Shown piece by piece: positions 6,703-6,970 of a stretch of 6,970 bases of DNA. This DNA is from Gammaproteobacteria bacterium (GTDB lineage: Bacteria > Pseudomonadota > Gammaproteobacteria > GCA-001735895), in the NCBI GenBank assembly GCA_024763185.1, contig JANTFY010000122.1, positions 1 to 6,970 on the forward strand. The letters run 5' to 3'. Numbering within the stretch: the first letter of the stretch is position 1; every line of letters starts with the position of its first letter. Both the position numbers and the translations under genes were made by a program. The notes beneath the pieces are model-generated. The model worked only from the letters and a program-made list of their open reading frames with translations, searched no databases and had not been told where the DNA came from.

Positions 6703-6865
6703 AAATCCGGCAACCGTTTTTACAGGTGATTTATGTTTCTAAGCTATTGTTTTTTATAATAAATATTTTAACAAATGCAGGAAGAAATAGATGGGCTGTG
6801 TAACAAACAGAATAACATCGGTCTTGCTTATGAACTCAAGGAGTATAGGGTTTGGATAACTAGCT
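6703..6865. other. Intergenic region between the phoR end and the pstS promoter
   Basis: These 163 bases hold no supportable gene. An A/T-only or nearly A/T-only stretch at about 6750-6770 lies upstream of the Pho box and might bend DNA or bind a nucleoid protein, but I see no clear IHF consensus. No GC-rich hairpin with a T run is seen on the minus strand, so the kinase gene may lack its own intrinsic terminator and some of its transcripts could run into pstS. Confidence 0.5.
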
Positions 6866-6970
6866 TCACAACGCGGATAGTTTAATGACCTTGTCGTTCT
6901 TCCTATCGAGCACGCGATAGCTTGGAAAAGTGACCGTAAATTTACTGCCCTGATTTTCCTTGCTTTTTAT
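6866..6970 (-). CDS. phoR: C-terminal end of a sensor histidine kinase, probably PhoR (partial)
   Basis: The last 34 codons of a gene enter from the right edge and end in TGA (6868-6866). The peptide contains NQGSKFTVTFP followed by SYRVLDRKNDK. The GS-x-FTVTFP pattern is the G2 box and last strand of the HATPase_c domain of histidine kinases. The 17-18 residues after it resemble the short polar tail that ends PhoR (in E. coli the protein ends shortly after VIPERLI). The sequence alone shows only a histidine kinase C-terminus. The name PhoR rests on the position directly upstream of pstS on the same strand and on the Pho box between them. The phosphotransfer histidine and the N, G1 and F boxes would lie outside the window. 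Confidence 0.75.
   Translation of the reverse strand: MKSKENQGSKFTVTFPSYRVLDRKNDKVIKLSAL

Noticed and set aside
6789..6815. CTGT/ACAG inverted repeat in the phoR-pstS gap considered as a kinase terminator
   Set aside because: The stem is 4 bp with no T run, too weak to call.

Overview
The window carries a phosphate-uptake and phosphate-signalling locus of a Gammaproteobacterium-like organism, with an arsenic methyltransferase gene converging on it. The taxonomic guess is inference. It rests on PhoU and PstB closely resembling the enterobacterial proteins, a recognisable PhoB-type Pho box, the phoR-pstSCAB-phoU order, and the long forms of PstC and PstA that occur in many marine and environmental gammaproteobacteria. 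I cannot name a genus.

Layout, left to right: 1-100 is the leader of arsM; 101-1150 (+) is an ArsM-type As(III) S-adenosylmethionine methyltransferase; 1151-1166 is a 16-base gap between convergent genes, centred on a perfect 14-bp palindrome. The rest is on the minus strand, so it reads right to left: 6970-6866 is the 3' end of a sensor histidine kinase, almost certainly phoR; 6865-6630 is the pstS control region, with a Pho box and a -10 element at the expected spacing; then pstS (6629-5592), a strong intrinsic terminator/attenuator (5556-5523), pstC (5454-4084), pstA (4091-2826), pstB (2805-1909) and phoU (1916-1167).

How the genes work together: PstS binds phosphate in the periplasm and hands it to the PstC-PstA channel, which is powered by PstB. 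PhoU links the state of the transporter to PhoR, and phosphorylated PhoB would switch on pstS through the Pho box. The hairpin after pstS should let the binding protein be made in excess over the membrane and ATPase subunits. pstC/pstA and pstB/phoU each overlap by 8 bases, which suggests translational coupling. Arsenate can enter through phosphate transporters, so an arsenic methyltransferase beside pst makes biological sense, but nothing in the sequence shows joint regulation.

I found no mobile element, CRISPR array, tRNA or rRNA, and no convincing unknown system. The less ordinary points are the long N-terminal regions of PstC and PstA, the N-terminal extension of PstB, the arsM-pst neighbourhood, and several start codons that need care (pstA, pstB, phoU).
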